DNA of 64,000 nt from assembly GCA_965278995.1 (NCBI GenBank), contig OZ257136.1:992001-1056000 (forward strand), written 5' to 3'. The DNA is from JADJYF01 sp965278995 (lineage in GTDB: Bacteria; Pseudomonadota; Gammaproteobacteria; Ga0077536). Position 1 is the stretch's first letter, and each line of letters begins with the position of its first letter. Below are positions 1 through 8,143 of the stretch, one piece after another. A program made the position numbers and the translations under genes. Below the pieces are notes generated by a model. That model worked only from the letters and a program-made list of their open reading frames with translations, searched no databases and was not told the origin of the DNA.

Positions 1-135
1 ACGATCGTAGACATAGAACGGCGTGCGCCCGACTCTTTCGACCAGACGCCCCAGCGGTTCGCCGTTGATGACGAGTTCGCGTGAGCGCATATCCACAGTG
101 GCCAGACGCGCGTGCATGGGCTTGTCGGCAGTCAT
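1..135 (-). CDS. PLP-dependent decarboxylase, exosortase A-associated (N-terminal fragment)
   Basis: Only the first 45 codons lie inside the window, read leftward from an ATG at 135 and open to the edge. The visible protein ends in a stretch resembling the start of alanine racemase-fold, PLP-dependent decarboxylases (GRLVERVGRTPFYVYDR, typical of the diaminopimelate/ornithine decarboxylase type). It lies 5 bases downstream of an acyl-CoA ligase of the exosortase A type, and in exosortase A loci such a decarboxylase usually follows that ligase. The PLP lysine and the rest of the barrel are off-window, so the identification rests on this short segment and the gene order. Confidence 0.65.
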   Translation of the reverse strand, partial: MTADKPMHARLATVDMRSRELVINGEPLGRLVERVGRTPFYVYDR

Positions 136-140
136 CGTGA

Positions 141-1733
141 TCAGGCCTGTGGCGTCGAGAGGAGCGTGGCGTACTCGGTCTGCAATTGCGGTCGATTGAT
201 CTTGCCGTTCGGATTCTGTGGCATGTCGTCGCGAAACACGATAGCGGCTGGTTGCATGAAATTCGGTAGCGCACGGCGGCACGCATGCTGGATATCAGCG
301 GCGCTGATCGTGCTGCCCGGCAGTGCCCGCACGATCAGAACGACGGCCTGGCCGAGATCGGCGTGCGGCACACCGACAGCGGCAGCCGTTTCGATACCGC
401 CGATGGCGTAGACCACTTCCTCGATTTCCTCCGGACTGACGCGATAGCCGGAGGTCTTGATCATGGCATCGCTGCGACCGACGAAATACAGATAGCCCTC
501 TTCGTCCATGCGCACCGTGTCCCCTGACCACACCGCCATTTCCGGATTCGGTAGGCCCGCAGGCTGGCCCGGTGCCGGCTTGTAACGGGCGGCCGTTCTT
601 TCGGGGTCGTTCCAATAACCGAGCGCCACCAGAGCGCCGCGATGCACCAGCTCACCGGGTTCATTGACTGCGGCCGGTGTGCCATCCGCCCGCACGACGA
701 GAATTTCTGCGTTGGGGATGGCTTTGCCCATCGAGCCTCTGCGCTCGTCGATTTTCTCGGGCGGTAGATAGGTGGAGCGGAACGCTTCGGTGAGTCCGTA
801 CATGAGGAACGGACGCGTCTTCGGCAATTGTTGACGCAGTTGTGCCAGTACGCCATCGGGCATCGCGCCGCCGGAATTCGTGATGTAGCGTAATGTCTGA
901 GTGACGGAGTCAGGCCAGCGCAATGGCGCAAGCTGGGCCCACAACGGCGGGACCGCGCCGAAGCCGGTGATGGCATGGCGGTCGAGCGCACGGATGACAT
1001 CTTTCGGCAGCAGATAGTCGAACAGCACGCAGGTGGCACCGCGCAGCACCGTCGAGGTCAATTGATTCAAGCCGTAATCGAAGCTGAACGGCAGGACTGC
1101 CAGCACGCGATCGCGCTCGGTCATCTCCAGGTACTGAGACACACTGCGCGCACCGTCAACGATGTTGCGCTGGGAAATGATGACTCCTTTGGGGCGCCCG
1201 GTACTGCCTGAGGTATACAGGATCGCAGCCATATCGTTATCGATACGCGGCGGCGGTGTAAATGCCGCTGGCGGTGCATCAGCGGAACTGGTCCAGGTAC
1301 TGGAGGCGATACTGAATCCGGTCGGTAACGAGCCGGGTTCCGACAGGACCACGTGCTGCAGATGCCGACAGTTCGCGATGATGTCCTGCAGATGCGCCAG
1401 TCTATCGGGGCTCGTGATCAGCACGCGCACGTCGCAGTCGTTCAGGATGTGCTCGACCTGGGCCGACTTGAGTATCGGATTGACCGGCACGAACACGCCA
1501 CCGGCGGCAGTTACGGCATACAGCGCGTATGCAGTCAGCGGAATCTTGGGAAGGAAAACAGCGACCCGATCATTGGCCCGCAAGCCGATTTCCTGCAATT
1601 GCCGGGCAAGCTGAAACACCTCGTTGACGACAGTCTGGGCGCTCTGAGCGCCGCTTTTATCGTGTACCAGCAGCGTGCTGTCGGCGGCGCCTGCCGCGGT
1701 GTCCAGCAGCGTGTGGTGAAGCAGATATGCCAT
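141..1733 (-). CDS. Acyl-CoA ligase (AMP-forming), exosortase A system-associated
   Basis: A 530-residue adenylate-forming enzyme of the ANL superfamily, expected to activate a carboxylic acid with ATP and pass it to CoA or a carrier. The P-loop motif TSGSTGRPKG is near residues 174-183, a YGLTEAF motif lies near 315, the WSGDTVRMDEEGYLYFVGR hinge region follows, and the C-terminal catalytic lysine lies in NPNGKINR. Length and N-terminus fit the ligase that accompanies exosortase A (XrtA) exopolysaccharide loci, as does the PLP decarboxylase immediately downstream and the galE, peptidase and O-ligase genes upstream. The natural substrate is not known and cannot be read from sequence. The start is an ATG 8 bases after the preceding peptidase gene. 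Confidence 0.85.
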   Translation of the reverse strand: MAYLLHHTLLDTAAGAADSTLLVHDKSGAQSAQTVVNEVFQLARQLQEIGLRANDRVAVFLPKIPLTAYALYAVTAAGGVFVPVNPILKSAQVEHILNDCDVRVLITSPDRLAHLQDIIANCRHLQHVVLSEPGSLPTGFSIASSTWTSSADAPPAAFTPPPRIDNDMAAILYTSGSTGRPKGVIISQRNIVDGARSVSQYLEMTERDRVLAVLPFSFDYGLNQLTSTVLRGATCVLFDYLLPKDVIRALDRHAITGFGAVPPLWAQLAPLRWPDSVTQTLRYITNSGGAMPDGVLAQLRQQLPKTRPFLMYGLTEAFRSTYLPPEKIDERRGSMGKAIPNAEILVVRADGTPAAVNEPGELVHRGALVALGYWNDPERTAARYKPAPGQPAGLPNPEMAVWSGDTVRMDEEGYLYFVGRSDAMIKTSGYRVSPEEIEEVVYAIGGIETAAAVGVPHADLGQAVVLIVRALPGSTISAADIQHACRRALPNFMQPAAIVFRDDMPQNPNGKINRPQLQTEYATLLSTPQA

Positions 1734-1741
1734 GGTGGACT

Positions 1742-2515
1742 TTACTGACGTTCCAACAGCGCGGCCAGATAACGGGCCGGGATAGCGTATGTTATCGCGC
1801 TCGGATCGCGCAGCGCATTCTCTTTTTTGCCTTTGACGAAGACCTGGTTGACGATGCCGATGACTCGCCCGGTGGCCTGTTCATAAACCGGGCTGCCGCT
1901 GTTGCCGGGATATGCCGTCGCATCGAGCTGCAGTACCTCGAATGGATCGCGCAGTGCGGCGATACGCTCTGCGCTGAGTTGCCCGGCATCACTGGCCGGA
2001 GTCGCCAGCGGCGTAAGCGCGGAGACGATGCCTTGATGCGTGACCGGATACAGACCGAGTACCGCACCAAGCGGAAAGCCTGTGAACGCGATCGCACTGC
2101 CTTCGCGCGGCACTTCGTCACCGACCAGTGTCAACGCCGGCAACGCCGGCCCATCGAAAGCGAGCAGAGCGAGGTCGTGACGCTCATCGACGGCCAGCAG
2201 ACGTACCGGGCGATACTCGACCTGTCGTCCGCGCCCGATGAAGATCACGAACTGCTCCTTGTGCGCGTCGTCGAGTTCACGATCGACCACATGAAAATTC
2301 GTCGCCGCGCGCTGGCCGCCGTCGACAATAAAACCGGTGCCAAGCAACGCAGCCGGCGATCTTCTGGTGGCCGAATAGGTGCCGACGCCGACGATCGCAG
2401 GTTTGATGCGTTCGACCGTATCCGCCAGCGCAGCATCTGCACCCGACACACTGCCGCCGGCACACAGCAGCATGACCACCAGCGTCGAACGACCGATGCA
2501 GGACGCTGCGTCCAT
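1742..2515 (-). CDS. Secreted trypsin-like serine peptidase (S1 family), exosortase locus
   Basis: A 257-residue exported protein with a hydrophobic signal segment at about residues 9-26. The chymotrypsin-fold triad is visible: His75 in TNFHVVD, Asp114 in RHDLALL and Ser206 in YPGNSGSP. There is no PDZ domain, so it is shorter than DegP/HtrA proteins. Its ATG begins at the base right after the galE stop, so both are translated from one message; the acyl-CoA ligase follows 8 bases on. Trypsin-like peptidases are recurrent members of exosortase A gene clusters, where they may process envelope proteins, but the target is unknown. Confidence 0.8.
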   Translation of the reverse strand: MDAASCIGRSTLVVMLLCAGGSVSGADAALADTVERIKPAIVGVGTYSATRRSPAALLGTGFIVDGGQRAATNFHVVDRELDDAHKEQFVIFIGRGRQVEYRPVRLLAVDERHDLALLAFDGPALPALTLVGDEVPREGSAIAFTGFPLGAVLGLYPVTHQGIVSALTPLATPASDAGQLSAERIAALRDPFEVLQLDATAYPGNSGSPVYEQATGRVIGIVNQVFVKGKKENALRDPSAITYAIPARYLAALLERQ

Positions 2516-3508
2516 TCAGCTGCCGGCGCGCTCGACCAGCCGACGTTCCCACGCCAGTGAGGTCTGCACGATGACATCGAGATCGGCATAACGGGGTTGC
2601 CAGCCGAGCACTTCGCGAATTTTTCTGGCCTGCGCGATCAGCAGAGGTGGGTCGCCCTGCCGACGCGGCGATTCGACGACGCGCAGCGGCGCGGGACCCA
2701 GCCGCGAAACTTTATCGATGACTTCGCGCACGCTGTAGCCATGACCGTAGCCGCAATTCAGCGTGACACTGTCACCGCCGGCAGCAAGATACACCAGGGC
2801 ATCGATATGCGCGGCGGCGAGGTCGCTCACGTGGATATAGTCACGGACGCCGGTTCCATCCGGTGTCGGATAGTCCGTCCCATAGATATTGACCTGTTCG
2901 CGGCGGCCGTAAGCGGCTTCCGCAGCGACTTTCACCAGCAGCGTCGAGCCCGGTGTCGATTGCCCGATTTCTCCTTCGGGGTCGCTGCCGGCGACGTTGA
3001 AATAGCGCAGGATGACCGCTCGCAGATCGTGCGCACGGCAGGCGTCGCCGAGCATCAGTTCGCTCATCAGTTTGGACTGACCATATGGATTGATCGGCGC
3101 CGTCGCGGTTTCTTCGGCGCAAATCCCGTCGGGCGGCATGCCGTACACCGCGGCGGTCGACGAAAACACGAACTGGCGGACGCCGGCTTCGATACAGCAT
3201 TCGATCAGGTTGCGTGTGCTGCAGGTATTGTTGGCGTAGTACTTGAGTGGCTGGGTGACCGACTCGGGCACGATGGTGAATGCAGCGAAATGCATCACGG
3301 TATCGACATCGTGCTCGGCCAGTACGCGCAGGACGAGTTCGCGGTCGCCGGTATCACCGACGACCAGCGGACCGTACAACACCGCATCAGCCCGGCCCTT
3401 GCTCAGATTGTCGAGCGTGACGGGCGCGTGACCGGCACGGCCGAGCAGTTTGACGACATGACTGCCGATGTAGCCGGCGCCGCCGGTGACGAGAACTTTA
3501 TTGGGCAT
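2516..3508 (-). CDS. galE: UDP-glucose 4-epimerase
   Basis: A 330-residue short-chain dehydrogenase/reductase that interconverts UDP-glucose and UDP-galactose with bound NAD. The N-terminal Rossmann motif GGAGYIGSH is at residues 9-17, and the catalytic YxxxK is Tyr142/Lys146 (PYGQSK), with a Ser-Ser-Thr just after residue 115. The frame stays open far upstream, but the start at 3508 (MPNKVLVTGG) is the correct one because it places the nucleotide-binding motif at the usual position. It probably supplies UDP-sugars to the surrounding exopolysaccharide genes, and it lies about 100 bases downstream of the O-ligase gene on the same strand. Confidence 0.92.
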   Translation of the reverse strand: MPNKVLVTGGAGYIGSHVVKLLGRAGHAPVTLDNLSKGRADAVLYGPLVVGDTGDRELVLRVLAEHDVDTVMHFAAFTIVPESVTQPLKYYANNTCSTRNLIECCIEAGVRQFVFSSTAAVYGMPPDGICAEETATAPINPYGQSKLMSELMLGDACRAHDLRAVILRYFNVAGSDPEGEIGQSTPGSTLLVKVAAEAAYGRREQVNIYGTDYPTPDGTGVRDYIHVSDLAAAHIDALVYLAAGGDSVTLNCGYGHGYSVREVIDKVSRLGPAPLRVVESPRRQGDPPLLIAQARKIREVLGWQPRYADLDVIVQTSLAWERRLVERAGS

Positions 3509-3606
3509 GAACGGACTTCTCACTACAGGGAATTTCAGCGCGTCGCGTTCGTCGCGCGCGCGAGTAATAACAACCGGCGCATTTGCAGCTGCATGGCGTG
3601 CATCCG

Positions 3607-4920
3607 TCACGCCGGCAAGGCGTCGTCGACCGGCGCCATCTGATGACGCCGCGCGATTTCGATCGAAGCGACCAGCAGCGCGATGCACCACAGCTGTACT
3701 TCCGCTTTGATATAGTCGGTGAACAGACCGGAGACGAACACGCTCACCAGAGAACCACAAATACTCGCACGCATCAACGCCAGATTGCGCGTTTCGGGCG
3801 TCACTTTGATCCGTCTGAGCGTACCCATCATCGAAGCAATCGAAAAGCCGGCGATGATCATCAGAATAATCCCTGGTACGCCCTGATCGACAACCACACT
3901 CATGACCGTGTTGTGCGAAGAGCGCGCGCCAAAAATGGCGCGGTCCTGGCCTTCGCCAGCGGTCAGCCATTGAACATCCAGATAAAGCGGGCTCAGGTGC
4001 GCTGTGGTATTGAAACCGAGACCCTGCGGGTGATCGAGGAACATGCGCCATTGTGCCGCAATGATGACCATGCGGGATTCGGCGCTGCGATCGATTTCGG
4101 CGTCGTCCGACTGTACGGCTTCAATCGTTCGCATACGCTCCCAGTAGGCAGCCGGCGCGTAGGCAAGCAGGACACAGAACGCCATGGCACCGAGTGCGAT
4201 GAGCATCTTACGGTAGTCGCGCGGCGCGAAAATATAATACGTCAGGCCGCCACAGGCAGCGCCTAAAAAGGCGCCACGACTCTCGGTCTGGACGATGGCG
4301 TTGGCGATGAACGGAATGGTCAGCAGTACAGCCCACCGGTACCACCCGCGTTGCGACAGGATCAGCGTCGCTGCGAACAGCAGACCGGTACTCAAATGCA
4401 TCCCGAGTGTATTCGAATCGTCGACCCCGGGGCCGCCGATGAATTCGAGTCGGCCGGTGCCTTCGGCACCGAAAGCGAGCAGGCCGAAATAGAAGCAGCC
4501 GGCAACGTGCGCGGCGGCAAACCCGAGCAGACCGCGTTCATCCGTGACGAGTCGATAGATGACGTAATACAGGATGACGTATTTCGTCATCAGGATGACC
4601 CCTTCGAAGTGATTCGGATTGCCCCACGCGGTCTGCACCCACATCCACGCAACGTAGGCGACCAGCACTTTCGTGATCGTGTGTGAGGACCACGGTGTCA
4701 TGCTTGGTGGCAGTTTGGCGCTCGGCATCGCGAGCAGCGTGACGATAGCGGCAATCAGCGACCAGCGGATATCCGGCAGCGCGGTACCCCACCAGCGCGA
4801 CGGCGGGTGCAGGTAGAATGCGCCCATATAGGTATACAGGCCCCAGCGCGGGTGCGAGGCGAATGCCCGCATCAGGCCGACCATATACGAGACGGCGAAA
4901 AGAATTGCAGTTAACGTCAT
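3607..4920 (-). CDS. O-glycosylation ligase / Wzy-like membrane protein, exosortase A-associated
   Basis: A 437-residue multi-pass inner-membrane protein with roughly ten hydrophobic segments and the long periplasmic loop typical of O-antigen ligase/polymerase (WaaL/Wzy) proteins, here at about residues 260-345. The N-terminus (YMVGLMRAFASHPRWGLYTY) matches my recollection of the putative O-glycosylation ligase that accompanies exosortase A. It probably polymerises or transfers the exopolysaccharide repeat unit in the periplasm. It heads the minus-strand block galE-peptidase-acyl ligase-decarboxylase and is divergent from the small secreted protein at 4982, with 61 bases between the starts. 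Confidence 0.78.
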   Translation of the reverse strand: MTLTAILFAVSYMVGLMRAFASHPRWGLYTYMGAFYLHPPSRWWGTALPDIRWSLIAAIVTLLAMPSAKLPPSMTPWSSHTITKVLVAYVAWMWVQTAWGNPNHFEGVILMTKYVILYYVIYRLVTDERGLLGFAAAHVAGCFYFGLLAFGAEGTGRLEFIGGPGVDDSNTLGMHLSTGLLFAATLILSQRGWYRWAVLLTIPFIANAIVQTESRGAFLGAACGGLTYYIFAPRDYRKMLIALGAMAFCVLLAYAPAAYWERMRTIEAVQSDDAEIDRSAESRMVIIAAQWRMFLDHPQGLGFNTTAHLSPLYLDVQWLTAGEGQDRAIFGARSSHNTVMSVVVDQGVPGIILMIIAGFSIASMMGTLRRIKVTPETRNLALMRASICGSLVSVFVSGLFTDYIKAEVQLWCIALLVASIEIARRHQMAPVDDALPA

Positions 4921-4981
4921 TGGCGATGGATCATTGCAGACGGGGCATCATCGCCAGAATTTCAAACGGAGCGGTCAAAAC

Positions 4982-5416
4982 ATGAAGCCACTGATGGTCA
5001 GCTTACTGGTTGTCGTCTTTCCCGGCCTGTGCATGGCCAATGACTACCCGACACTCGAACGCGTCGATAACGTATTGACCTGTATGAGAGAGAATGGCGG
5101 CCAGACGGTGGACAATCTTTACGCCTGCGCGTGCGAGATAGACATTATCGCACAACAGGTACCGTTCGAAGATTTCACCGAAGCGCGCACATTCGAGATC
5201 TACAAGCGGATGCCGGGCGAAAAAGGCGGTCTGTTTCGTGACAGTGAGCGTGCGAAAGAATTGACTGCGAAGCTTGCTGCAGCACGAGCCGACAGCCAGA
5301 AGCGATGTTTCATCGGCATGAAGCGTGCGGCCAAAGTGACCACTGCACCGCCGCCGGTAGCGCCCGCCGGTGCGCCGCAGGCAGTCGCGCCGGCGAGTGC
5401 CACGACGCACGATTGA
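4982..5416 (+). CDS. Small secreted protein of unknown function upstream of xoxF
   Basis: I do not recognise a named family. The predicted product is 144 residues with a signal peptide (MKPLMVSLLVVVFPGLCMA, cleavage after residue 19). The mature part carries four cysteines (one in LTCMREN, two in YACACE, one in QKRCF), a charged helical middle and a low-complexity Pro/Ala tail ending in TTHD. An upstream ATG at 4934 exists, but the start at 4982 puts the signal peptide at the very N-terminus. Its position just before the xoxF leader suggests a periplasmic role in methanol oxidation, for example as an accessory or redox-active protein. That is inference from position only. Confidence 0.6.
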   Translation: MKPLMVSLLVVVFPGLCMANDYPTLERVDNVLTCMRENGGQTVDNLYACACEIDIIAQQVPFEDFTEARTFEIYKRMPGEKGGLFRDSERAKELTAKLAAARADSQKRCFIGMKRAAKVTTAPPPVAPAGAPQAVAPASATTHD

Positions 5417-5557
5417 ACGGAGTTTGAGCAGTCCCGGTGAGCATTGGCGTACGGTTCGTCGGCGCACCGTTCAGGCGCGAGCTCGCGCGATTCCTCAAGC
5501 CTGTTTGTTGCGCTGCAAAAGTGTTGCAGCGTAGCAATCTGCCGCTGCCCGCAGCGG

Positions 5558-5585
5558 TTGCCGCCTAGGAAATTTTCCCTATAAT
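5558..5585 (+). promoter_or_regulatory. Sigma-70 type promoter of the xoxF leader
   Basis: A perfect -10 hexamer TATAAT at 5580-5585 is preceded, after a 16-base spacer, by TTGCCG at 5558-5563, which matches the -35 consensus at the key TTG. Transcription would start near 5592. No open reading frame with clear coding character follows until xoxF at 6013, so the promoter implies an untranslated leader of about 420 bases or a separate small RNA. Confidence 0.6.
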
Positions 5586-5591
5586 TGCTTC

Positions 5592-5950
5592 CGTCCGCGC
5601 TCGCGGAACCTTCAGCTACGCGGCTGTCAGGAACTAACCAGCGAGCGCCTCGTGAGATGGTGTGGACACGAATAGCGGGCTTCGGCAGCAGGCCGATGCG
5701 AGCACAAAGTCGTGTCGAACAAGGTCGCGGCTTGCGCCGGCATGGTCGGTAGCCTCAGGCAGCCGAGCGCTGGCGCAGCGACCACAGGGGTAGAACACCG
5801 TTGTCGAATCTCGATGTCATACAGCGACGCCCGGAGCAGCCCATGCGCCCGGCGGCCGACGCCCGATGACCAAGCATACCTTCCCGTATTGAATCCGCCC
5901 CGCCGCTCTCCCGATACTCTGTGCCGATTTCACGATCTCGAGTTGGCCTG
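5592..5950 (+). ncRNA. Candidate structured leader or small RNA upstream of xoxF
   Basis: The non-coding stretch between the promoter and xoxF is rich in nested inverted repeats. An 8-bp closing stem (GCGCTCGC at 5597-5604 with GCGAGCGC at 5641-5648) begins just past the predicted start. It is followed by TCGTG/CACGA (5650-5654 with 5667-5671), then TCGGC/GCCGA (5682-5686 with 5692-5696). A long hairpin spans 5723-5783: 6 bp outer stem, 4-nt bulge, 9 bp inner stem with one G-U pair, then TCGG/CCGA and a GCC/GGC cap. I looked for signatures of tmRNA, RNase P RNA, 6S RNA, SRP RNA, and the TPP and cobalamin riboswitches and saw none. It may be a cis-regulator of xoxF (metal or metabolite sensing) or an independent RNA. 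Confidence 0.5.
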
Positions 5951-5970
5951 GAGTTTAAACGTTAAGAGAT

Positions 5971-5990
5971 CAATCACGTGATTGTTAACA
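5971..5990. promoter_or_regulatory. Palindromes just upstream of the xoxF ribosome binding site
   Basis: A perfect 14-bp palindrome CAATCACGTGATTG lies at 5971-5984 and partly overlaps a second, TGTTAACA (5983-5990). A third, GTTTAAAC, is at 5953-5960. They sit 20-60 bases before the start codon in an AT-rich patch unlike the GC-rich leader. They could bind a dimeric regulator or form a weak hairpin near the ribosome site. Confidence 0.4.
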
Positions 5991-6012
5991 AAAAAGTGTG
6001 AAGGAGGAGGTC

Positions 6013-7878
6013 ATGAGGAAAGCATCGTTAAAACGATGGCTCATTGCAGCAGCCTCTCTGGTAGCGTTTACGGGAACCACCCAGGTTGCCGCAAACGCCG
6101 GACTCGAGAAGCTGATGCAAGACCCCAACTACTGGGTATTCCCCGGTGGTAACTACTGGAACTGGCGCTATTCCGAGTTGAATCAAATCAACAATACGAA
6201 TGTGCAGAAGATCCAGGCGTCGTGGACGTTCTCCACCGGTGTCCTGCGCGGACACGAAGGTGGGCCGCTGGTCCTGCCGGGCTCGGCAACGGGCCTGTCG
6301 CATGACACGCTGTATATCCATGCGGCGTTCCCCAACAACGTATTTGCCATCAATCTCGACACCCTCGAGATCGTGTGGGAATACGTGCCGGTGCAGGACT
6401 ACGATGAAACCGTTCCCGTCATGTGCTGTGACACGGTTAATCGCGGCCTCGGCTTCGGCGAAGGCAAGATCCTGTTGCAGCAGGCCGACACCACGCTGGT
6501 GGCACTGAACGCCAAGACCGGCGAGAAAGTATGGTCGGTGAAGAATGGCGATCCCAAGCTTGGCCAGACCAACACCAACGCGCCGCATGTGATGAAAGAC
6601 AAAGTCATTACTGGCATGTCGGGTGCGGAGTTCGGCGTACGCTGCTGGATCAACGCCTACAACCTTGCCGACGGCAAGCGTGTCTGGCGTGCGTACAGCA
6701 TGGGACCGGATGCGGACATGCTGGTCGATCCGGCCAAGACCACCGCGATGGGTCAGCCCATCGGCGCCGATTCGTCGCTGAAAACCTGGAAGGGCGATCA
6801 GTGGAAGATCGGTGGCGGTTCCGTGTGGGGTTGGTGGCCGTATGACAAGGAGCGCAATGCGCTCTATTACGGATCCGGCAATCCGTCGACCTGGAATCCA
6901 GTCGTTCGCCCGGGCGACAACAAGTGGTCAATGTCGATCTTCTCGCGCGATGTCGATACTGGCATGGCTCACTGGATCTACCAGATGACGCCGCACGACG
7001 AGTGGGACTATGACGGCATCAACGAGATGATCCTGGCGGACATCAAGGTCAAAGGTAAGGATACCAAGGCCCTGGTGCACTTCGATCGCAATGGCTTCGG
7101 CTACACGCTGGACCGTACCAACGGTGCTCTGCTGGTGGCTGAGAAATTCGATCCAGCCGTCAACTGGGCGACGCATGTCGACATGAAGACGGGCCGTCCG
7201 CAGGTCGTGGCGAAATACAGCACGCATGCGAATGGCGAAGACACCAACAGCACGAACATCTGCCCGGCGGCCCTTGGTTCCAAGGATCAGCAACCGGCAG
7301 CGTTCAGCCCGAAAACCGGTCTGTTTTATGTGCCGACGAATCACGTCTGCATGAACTACGAGCCGGTCAGCGGCGGCGAATACGTGGCGGGTCAGCCGTA
7401 CGTGAACGCCGTGTTGTCGATGTTCCCGGCAGGGCGCGTCTCGCCTGGTCCTGAGTTCGGCAACTCTGCCGACAACAACAACCTCGGCAATTTCATTGCC
7501 TGGGATGCGGACAAAGGCAAGATTGTGTGGTCGATCCCGGAACGTTTCTCGGTCTGGAGCGGCGTACTGGCAACAGCGGGCGATGTGGTGTTCTATGGCA
7601 CGCTGGAAGGTTACTTGAAAGCGATTGACGCCAAGAGCGGCAAGCTGCTGTGGAAGTTCAAGACACCGTCCGGCATCATCGGCAACGTCCACACCTGGGG
7701 TCATGGTGGTCAACAGTACATCGGCATCCTGTCCGGTGTCGGCGGCTGGGCCGGTATCGGCATGGCAGCAGGCTTGATCAACGACACCGATGGTCTAGGC
7801 GCTGTCGGCGGCTACAAAGCACTCAACAACTACACCCGTCTGGGTGGCGTGTTGAGCGTGTTCAGCCTGCCCAAGTAA
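6013..7878 (+). CDS. xoxF: Lanthanide-dependent PQQ methanol dehydrogenase XoxF
   Basis: A 621-residue periplasmic quinoprotein that oxidises methanol (and often formaldehyde) using PQQ and a lanthanide ion. There is a signal peptide at residues 1-27. The vicinal disulfide is Cys138-Cys139 (VMCCD). The predicted metal ligands are Glu206, Asn290, catalytic Asp332 and the extra Asp334 in EWDYDG. That second aspartate separates XoxF from calcium-dependent MxaF, which has Ala there. Tryptophan-docking repeats of an eight-bladed propeller run throughout. The ATG at 6013 is chosen over a GTG at 5998 because a strong Shine-Dalgarno (GGAGGAGG, 6003-6010) precedes it. Downstream lie a copper protein and xoxJ, but no xoxG-type cytochrome. 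Confidence 0.95.
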   Translation: MRKASLKRWLIAAASLVAFTGTTQVAANAGLEKLMQDPNYWVFPGGNYWNWRYSELNQINNTNVQKIQASWTFSTGVLRGHEGGPLVLPGSATGLSHDTLYIHAAFPNNVFAINLDTLEIVWEYVPVQDYDETVPVMCCDTVNRGLGFGEGKILLQQADTTLVALNAKTGEKVWSVKNGDPKLGQTNTNAPHVMKDKVITGMSGAEFGVRCWINAYNLADGKRVWRAYSMGPDADMLVDPAKTTAMGQPIGADSSLKTWKGDQWKIGGGSVWGWWPYDKERNALYYGSGNPSTWNPVVRPGDNKWSMSIFSRDVDTGMAHWIYQMTPHDEWDYDGINEMILADIKVKGKDTKALVHFDRNGFGYTLDRTNGALLVAEKFDPAVNWATHVDMKTGRPQVVAKYSTHANGEDTNSTNICPAALGSKDQQPAAFSPKTGLFYVPTNHVCMNYEPVSGGEYVAGQPYVNAVLSMFPAGRVSPGPEFGNSADNNNLGNFIAWDADKGKIVWSIPERFSVWSGVLATAGDVVFYGTLEGYLKAIDAKSGKLLWKFKTPSGIIGNVHTWGHGGQQYIGILSGVGGWAGIGMAAGLINDTDGLGAVGGYKALNNYTRLGGVLSVFSLPK

Positions 7879-7891
7879 GGCAGCGGCAAGG

Positions 7892-7918
7892 CGCCGGACC
7901 CGCAAGGGTTCGGCGTTT
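7892..7918 (+). terminator. Hairpin terminator or attenuator after xoxF
   Basis: A 10-bp stem (CGCCGGACCC at 7892-7901 with GGGTTCGGCG at 7906-7915, one G-U pair) closes on a GCAA tetraloop, followed only by TTT. It lies 13 bases after the xoxF stop. The short T-run suggests partial termination, which would make xoxF more abundant than the downstream copper protein and xoxJ. The rest of the 265-base gap to 8144 holds no gene I can support. Confidence 0.6.
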
Positions 7919-8143
7919 AACCGGAATCGAACCCGGCTCGGTCGCTATCTGCGCCATGTCGGGTTCACCCGATTCCATCTTCGTCTGAGCTAGAATGTCG
8001 GCACCTCTCGCGATCATCGAGGGGGCGCAATTCAGCGCGCGTTTATTTCGCAGCGACCATGATGCTGACGCTGGCCTGCTGCGGTCTGTGCCGCATCGGG
8101 ACGGCTAATTGAGTTTTAATCCTTTCAAGCGGGAGTTGCACTG

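Noticed and set aside
2516..4051. A long 511-codon open frame covering galE and part of the O-ligase gene
   Set aside because: Only the part from 3508 matches GalE; the upstream part overlaps the O-ligase gene in another frame and has no features.
5592..5950. tmRNA, RNase P RNA, 6S RNA or 4.5S RNA in the xoxF leader
   Set aside because: None of their conserved blocks (for example the RNase P GAGGAAAGUCCGGGC core or tmRNA tag region) is present.
5712..5981. 89-codon open frame inside the xoxF leader
   Set aside because: No ribosome site or recognisable feature, and it overlaps the hairpins that point to RNA rather than protein.
8059..8112. 17-codon frame with three cysteines before the pseudoazurin gene
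   Set aside because: It is too short to support, with no clear ribosome site; probably chance.
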